This document shows positions 50,884 through 55,080 of a stretch of DNA of 55,080 nt, in pieces. The notes beneath the pieces are model-generated. The model did not search any database and was not told where the DNA came from. It worked only from the letters and a program-made list of their open reading frames with translations. The translations under genes were made by a program, and so were the position numbers. The stretch covers positions 1 to 55,080 of the forward strand of contig NZ_BOOZ01000020.1 in assembly GCF_016863495.1 (NCBI RefSeq), given 5' to 3'. Origin of the DNA: Micromonospora andamanensis (lineage in GTDB: Bacteria; Actinomycetota; Actinomycetes; Mycobacteriales; Micromonosporaceae). Position 1 is the first letter of the stretch; each line of letters starts with the position of its first letter.

Positions 50884-51153
50884 CCGTTCGTCCGCAGCTG
50901 AACGATCTTTTCCGGGCGCTCACATATTGATCTTGGCGAGAGGCTTTCCAAAGAGCGGGACACACGGGACACTGCCTTGCGCGGACGGCCCGCCTAGATC
51001 GGCGTAACGTGTGTCACTTAGCTGCTCCGGTACGCCCGGTGCGGTCGTTGGTGTGCGCATGACGCGGCAGGCGGGTGCGGGTTCGCCCGGTCCGCGTGCC
51101 GCCCGGAAGTGTTCCGCCGCCCGTGACAGGGCCCCGTCAGGGAGACGACGCGA
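50884..51153. other. intergenic region upstream of sdhCAB
   Basis: 270 bases without a convincing ORF. It holds AT-richer patches near 50905-50960 and must contain the sdh promoter. I see no clean -35/-10 pair and no full Rex-type or other known operator. Confidence 0.5.
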
Positions 51154-51960
51154 ATGACATCATCGGCAACGAAACCGCGGGGTGTGCGCGCACGCGCAGC
51201 CATCGCGGCGAAGACGTTGCGGACGGACCGTTGGTGGTTTGCCCCGCTGATCACGGTCATCGGGCTCAGCGCGTGGGTAGCGTACGCGACGGTCCGGGTC
51301 TTCATGCACAAGTGGTACTGGGTCGAGGACTATCACTACCTGACCCCGTTCTACTCCCCGTGCGTGACGGACCGGTGCCTGCCGGAGGCCTCCCACTTCG
51401 GGCAGTACCTGCCCGGCTGGTGGATCATCCCGGACGCCGCGTTCACCCTGCCGTTCCTGCTGCTGTTCCGGCTGACCTGCTACTACTACCGCAAGGCGTA
51501 CTACCGGTCGTTCTGGCTGTCGCCGCCGGCCTGCGCGGTGCCCGACGGTCACGCCTCCTACGGCGGCGAGACCCGGTTCCCGCTGATCGTGCAGAACTCG
51601 CACAGGTACTTCTTCTACTTCGCCGCGATCATCTCGCTGATCAACACCTGGGACGCGATCCTGGCCTTCCACAGCCCCGAGGGCTTCGGCTTCGGGCTGG
51701 GCAACCTGATCCTGCTCGGCAACGTGATCATGCTTTGGGCGTACACCATCTCCTGCCACTCCTGCCGGCACATCATCGGCGGGCGGCTGAAGACCTTCTC
51801 CAAGCATCCCGTCCGCTACCGGGCCTGGGGCTACGTCTCCTGGCTCAACGTCCGGCACATGCAGCTCGCCTGGATCACGCTCGGCACGCTGGCCCTGACC
51901 GACTTCTACGTCATGGCCGTGTCCGCCGAGTGGATCTCCGACCTGCGGTTCATCAACTGA
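51154..51960 (+). CDS. sdhC: succinate dehydrogenase membrane anchor subunit
   Basis: 268-aa membrane anchor of the actinobacterial Sdh1-like complex. Five hydrophobic segments are visible, with conserved His and Cys-rich spots (SCHSCRHIIGG). The single long anchor replaces separate SdhC and SdhD. The ATG follows GGGAGACGACGCGA. First gene of sdhCAB; sdhA follows 11 bases after the stop. Family assignment rests on operon position and the membrane profile. Confidence 0.85.
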   Translation: MTSSATKPRGVRARAAIAAKTLRTDRWWFAPLITVIGLSAWVAYATVRVFMHKWYWVEDYHYLTPFYSPCVTDRCLPEASHFGQYLPGWWIIPDAAFTLPFLLLFRLTCYYYRKAYYRSFWLSPPACAVPDGHASYGGETRFPLIVQNSHRYFFYFAAIISLINTWDAILAFHSPEGFGFGLGNLILLGNVIMLWAYTISCHSCRHIIGGRLKTFSKHPVRYRAWGYVSWLNVRHMQLAWITLGTLALTDFYVMAVSAEWISDLRFIN

Positions 51961-51971
51961 GGGCCCCTGAC

Positions 51972-53936
51972 ATGACGACCACTACCACTCGCATCGAACG
52001 ACACCACTACGACGTCGTCGTGATCGGCGCCGGCGGCGCCGGCCTGCGCGCGGCGATCGAGGCGCGGCTGGCCGGCAAGAAGACCGCCATCATCTCCAAG
52101 TCGCTGTTCGGCAAGGCACACACGGTGATGGCCGAGGGCGGCGCCGCCGCGGCCATGGGGAACGTGAACAGCCGGGACAGCTGGCAGGTGCACTTCCGGG
52201 ACACCATGCGTGGCGGCAAGTTCCTCAACAACTTCCGGATGGCGGAACTGCACGCCAAGGAGTCGCCGCAGCGGATCTGGGAGCTGGAGACGTACGGCGC
52301 GCTGTTCGACCGCACCAAGGACGGCAAGATCTCGCAGCGCAACTTCGGCGGACACGAGTACCCCCGGCTGGCCCACGTCGGCGACCGGACCGGCCTGGAG
52401 CTGATCCGTACCCTCCAGCAGAAGATTGTCTCGTTGCAGCAGGAGGACAAGCGCGAGCACGGCTCGTACGACGCCCGGATCAAGGTCTTCTCCGAGACCA
52501 CGATCACCGAGCTGCTGCTCGACGGGGACCGGGTCGCCGGTGCCTTCGGCTACTACCGGGAGTCGGGCGAGTTCGTCCTCTTCGAAGCGCCCGCAGTGGT
52601 GCTCGCGACCGGCGGAGTCGGCCGCTCCTACAAGGTCACCTCGAACTCCTGGGAGTACACCGGGGACGGTCACGCGCTGGCGCTGCGCGCCGGGGCCACT
52701 CTGATCAACATGGAGTTCCTCCAGTTCCACCCGACCGGCATGGTCTGGCCGCCGTCGGTCAAGGGCATTCTGGTCACCGAGTCGGTACGCGGTGACGGCG
52801 GCATCCTGAAGAACTCCGAGGGCAAGCGGTTCATGTTCGACTACGTCCCGGACGTCTTCCGCAAGCAGTACGCGGAGACGCCCGAGGAGGCGGACCGCTG
52901 GTACGACGACCCGGACAACAACCGGCGCCCGCCGGAGCTGCTGCCCCGTGACGAGGTGGCGCGCGCGATCAACAGCGAGGTCAAGGCCGGTCGGGGTACG
53001 CCGGCCGGTGGCGTCTACCTGGACATCGCCTCCCGGTTGCCGGCCGACGAGATCCGTCGTCGCCTGCCCTCGATGCACCACCAGTTCAAGGGGCTGGCCG
53101 ACGTCGACATCACCAAGGAGCCGATGGAGGTCGGCCCGACCTGTCACTACGTGATGGGCGGAGTGGAGGTCGACCCGGACAGCGGCGCCGCGTACGGCTC
53201 GGTACGCGGGCTGTTCGCCGCCGGTGAGGTCTCCGGCGGCATGCACGGCTCCAACCGGTTGGGCGGCAACTCCCTGTCCGACCTGCTGGTCTTCGGCAAG
53301 CGGGCGGGCGGCCACGCGGCGACCTACATCGACCAGCTCACCGGCCGGCCCCGGGTACCGGTGGCGGCTGTGGAGACGGCTGTGGAGACGGCCCTGGCGC
53401 CGTTGCAGCGGGACACCGGCGAGAACCCGTACACCCTGCAGCAGGACCTCCAGGCGGTGATGGGGGATCTGGTGGGCATCATCCGGCGGGAGGCCGAGCT
53501 GGAGGACGCGCTGGTCCGCCTGGCGGAGCTGCGCGAGCGGGTGGCGAAGGTCAGCGCCGCCGGTGGCCGGCGCTACAACCCGGGCTGGCACCTGGCGCTG
53601 GACCTGCGCAACATGCTCGTCGTCTCCGAGTGCACCGCGAAGGCGGCGCTGGAGCGTCGGGAGTCGCGCGGCGGTCACACCCGCGAGGACTTCCCCACCA
53701 TGGATCCGCAGTGGCGGCGGGTCAACCTGGTCTGCTCCCTGGTGGGCGACACCGTCCGGCTGGAGCGCAAGCCGCTGCCGAAGATGCGCTCCGAGCTAAT
53801 CGGCCTGTTCGACCGCGCCGAGTTGGCCAAGTACCTCACCGACGAGGAACTCACCGAGTTCGACGCCCTCGTCGCCGCCGATGCCGCTGCCGCCGACGCG
53901 GCCACCGACGTTGACGCCGAGAAGGAGAACCGCTGA
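51972..53936 (+). CDS. sdhA: succinate dehydrogenase flavoprotein subunit
   Basis: 654-aa FAD subunit oxidising succinate to fumarate. Dinucleotide motif VIGAGGAGLRAAIEA; the flavin-linking His is expected in GKAHTVMAEGG; the substrate-site motifs are FHPTGM, ESVRGDGGIL and HGSNRLGGNSL. A C-terminal linker rich in Ala/Asp ends the protein. The ATG at 51972 lies 11 bases after sdhC, and the stop shares one base with the sdhB start (TGATG). Confidence 0.96.
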   Translation: MTTTTTRIERHHYDVVVIGAGGAGLRAAIEARLAGKKTAIISKSLFGKAHTVMAEGGAAAAMGNVNSRDSWQVHFRDTMRGGKFLNNFRMAELHAKESPQRIWELETYGALFDRTKDGKISQRNFGGHEYPRLAHVGDRTGLELIRTLQQKIVSLQQEDKREHGSYDARIKVFSETTITELLLDGDRVAGAFGYYRESGEFVLFEAPAVVLATGGVGRSYKVTSNSWEYTGDGHALALRAGATLINMEFLQFHPTGMVWPPSVKGILVTESVRGDGGILKNSEGKRFMFDYVPDVFRKQYAETPEEADRWYDDPDNNRRPPELLPRDEVARAINSEVKAGRGTPAGGVYLDIASRLPADEIRRRLPSMHHQFKGLADVDITKEPMEVGPTCHYVMGGVEVDPDSGAAYGSVRGLFAAGEVSGGMHGSNRLGGNSLSDLLVFGKRAGGHAATYIDQLTGRPRVPVAAVETAVETALAPLQRDTGENPYTLQQDLQAVMGDLVGIIRREAELEDALVRLAELRERVAKVSAAGGRRYNPGWHLALDLRNMLVVSECTAKAALERRESRGGHTREDFPTMDPQWRRVNLVCSLVGDTVRLERKPLPKMRSELIGLFDRAELAKYLTDEELTEFDALVAADAAAADAATDVDAEKENR

Positions 53937-55006
53937 TGGGACCGAAGCGCCAGTTCCGGATCTGGCGGGGCGACGCCGACGGTGGCGACCTGCAGGACTA
54001 CATGGTCGAGGTCAACGAGGGCGAGGTGGTCCTCGACGTGATCCACAGGTTGCAGGCCACCGACGCGCCTGACCTGGCCTGCCGGTGGAACTGCAAGGCC
54101 GGCAAGTGCGGCTCCTGCTCGATGGAGATCAACGGGATGCCCAAGCTGGGCTGCATGACCCGGATGTCGACGTTCGAGGAGAACGAGACCATCACGGTGA
54201 CCCCATTGCGGACCTTCCCTGTCATCCGGGACCTGGTCACCGACGTGTCGTTCAACTACGAGAAGGCCCGGGAGACCCCGGCCTTCGCTCCCCCGGCCGA
54301 TCTCGCCCCCGGTGACTACCGGATGCAGCAGGTCGACGTGGAGCGCTCGCAGGAGTTCCGCAAGTGCATCGAGTGCTTCCTGTGCCAGACCGTCTGCCAC
54401 GTGATCCGGGACCACGACGAGAACAAGCAGGCGTTCTCCGGGCCCCGGTACTTCATCCGGGCCGCGGAGTTGGACATGCACCCGCTTGACGACCGGACCG
54501 ACCGCAAGGACTACGCGCAGACCGAACAGGGCCTCGGCTTCTGCAACATCACCAAGTGCTGCACCGAGGTCTGCCCCGAGCACATCAAGATCACCGACAA
54601 CGGGATCATCCCCATGAAGGAACGGGTCGTCGACCGCAGGTACGATCCACTTGTGTGGCTCGGTAGCAAGATCTTCCGGAGGGGTCAGGTGCCTCAGACC
54701 AGCGTGACCAGCGGACACTCCCCGGGCGCGGTGCGCGCCAGCGCCGCGAGCGGCGGTGTGCACTCCCACGCGGGCGGTTCGCACGACGCCCAGGCCGAGG
54801 TGCAGGCGCAGCAGGGCGTCAACTGGCACCGCGAGGTGCCCCACCCCACCGCCCCCGCGGTCGACGCCAGCGGCAAGCTCCCCCTCACGGAGCTCACCTT
54901 CGACCGCGCCGCCGCCCCCTCCCCCTTCGGCGACGACGTCACCTTCCCGCTCCCGCCCGAGCACCTCAACTTCGCCCACCCCGACCAAGACGAACGCAAC
55001 CACTAA
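53936..55006 (+). CDS. sdhB: succinate dehydrogenase iron-sulfur subunit, C-terminally extended
   Basis: 356-aa electron-transfer subunit. The [2Fe-2S] cysteines are in CRWNCKAGKCGSC with a distal GC; the [4Fe-4S] and [3Fe-4S] cysteines are in CIECFLCQTVC and CNITKCCTEVCP. Typical SdhB ends about residue 245. Here about 110 further residues follow (SGHSPGAVRASAASGGVHSH onward), rich in His/Ala/Pro/Asp and low in predicted structure. A run of C residues and a repeat copy follow the stop. The extension is in frame and uninterrupted. Confidence 0.95.
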   Translation: MGPKRQFRIWRGDADGGDLQDYMVEVNEGEVVLDVIHRLQATDAPDLACRWNCKAGKCGSCSMEINGMPKLGCMTRMSTFEENETITVTPLRTFPVIRDLVTDVSFNYEKARETPAFAPPADLAPGDYRMQQVDVERSQEFRKCIECFLCQTVCHVIRDHDENKQAFSGPRYFIRAAELDMHPLDDRTDRKDYAQTEQGLGFCNITKCCTEVCPEHIKITDNGIIPMKERVVDRRYDPLVWLGSKIFRRGQVPQTSVTSGHSPGAVRASAASGGVHSHAGGSHDAQAEVQAQQGVNWHREVPHPTAPAVDASGKLPLTELTFDRAAAPSPFGDDVTFPLPPEHLNFAHPDQDERNH

Positions 55007-55047
55007 CCCCCACCCCCCCACCCCCCCACCCCACCCCACGCCGTCCG

Positions 55048-55080
55048 CGTTGATCATGAGGTTAGCGGCAGTAATCGATC
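55048..55080. repeat. second copy of the GATCATGA intergenic repeat, truncated by the window end
   Basis: CGTTGATCATGAGGTT resembles the outer part of the palindrome at 3698-3759 (CGTCGATCATGAAGTT), and the downstream parts diverge. Just before it, a C-rich tract (about 55006-55039, runs of up to seven or eight C) follows the sdhB stop. Whether a matching right arm exists cannot be seen. Confidence 0.55.

Noticed and set aside
50884..51153. Rex-type redox operator before sdhCAB
   Set aside because: Only half-site-like pieces (GTGTGTCAC) are present; no full inverted repeat.
55006..55039. Functional C-tract element or sequencing artefact
   Set aside because: Simple C-rich sequence after a gene; nothing beyond composition supports a function.

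Overview
The window is high-GC DNA, mostly coding, with many GTG starts and one TTG start. Short ATGA/GTGA gene overlaps are frequent. It looks like the chromosome of a filamentous actinomycete, most likely Micromonosporaceae (Micromonospora/Salinispora-like). Supporting markers are WhiB7, mycoredoxin, UvrD2, AdnAB, MshB (mycothiol synthesis), actinobacterial-type DapC/DapD/DapE, and an XRE/DUF397 pair. It reads as core chromosome: I see no transposase, integrase, phage gene, CRISPR array, tRNA or rRNA.

Layout, left to right. (1) 1-3.8 kb: stress/resistance cluster whiB7, uvrD2, mrx1, in the arrangement known from mycobacteria. The whiB7 leader holds a 94-codon ORF, an antiterminator and a U-tailed terminator that cannot form together, which suggests ribosome-mediated attenuation. 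(2) 3.8-7.2 kb: MFS exporter, XRE/DUF5753 regulator with DUF397 partner, small protein. (3) 7.2-19 kb: NudC-like Nudix hydrolase, an active/inactive M16 peptidase pair, a small membrane protein, a cold-shock protein, and the adnA-adnB helicase-nuclease pair. AdnA carries a long disordered linker with 15-bp tandem repeats. (4) 19-23 kb: two LOG-family proteins, a 50-aa basic protein, and divergent dapE/dapD. (5) 23-32 kb: secreted subtilisin, sugar O-acetyltransferase, a multi-pass membrane protein with alpha/beta-hydrolase motifs at both ends, P-loop kinase, SIMPL protein, prephenate dehydrogenase. (6) 32-41 kb: M48 membrane protease, dapC-fdxC with an apparent CTG start, GNAT acetyltransferase, two 4-TM proteins, mshB, an S9 peptidase. 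(7) 41-47 kb: five-gene oligopeptide ABC importer operon. (8) 47-51 kb: Uma2-family protein and a TldD/PmbA pair. (9) 51-55 kb: sdhCAB, whose SdhB has a long C-terminal extension.

Two themes recur. One is peptide and protein turnover: M16 pair, M48, S8, S9, TldD/PmbA and a peptide importer. The other is diaminopimelate synthesis (dapC, dapD, dapE) alongside mycothiol/redox and DNA-repair functions. I found no clear new multi-gene system. The best leads are the whiB7 attenuator, the split alpha/beta-hydrolase membrane protein, the CTG start of dapC, the repeat-expanded AdnA linker, and the nested palindromes around the subtilisin promoter. Starts and functions are read from sequence by eye; no database search was run.
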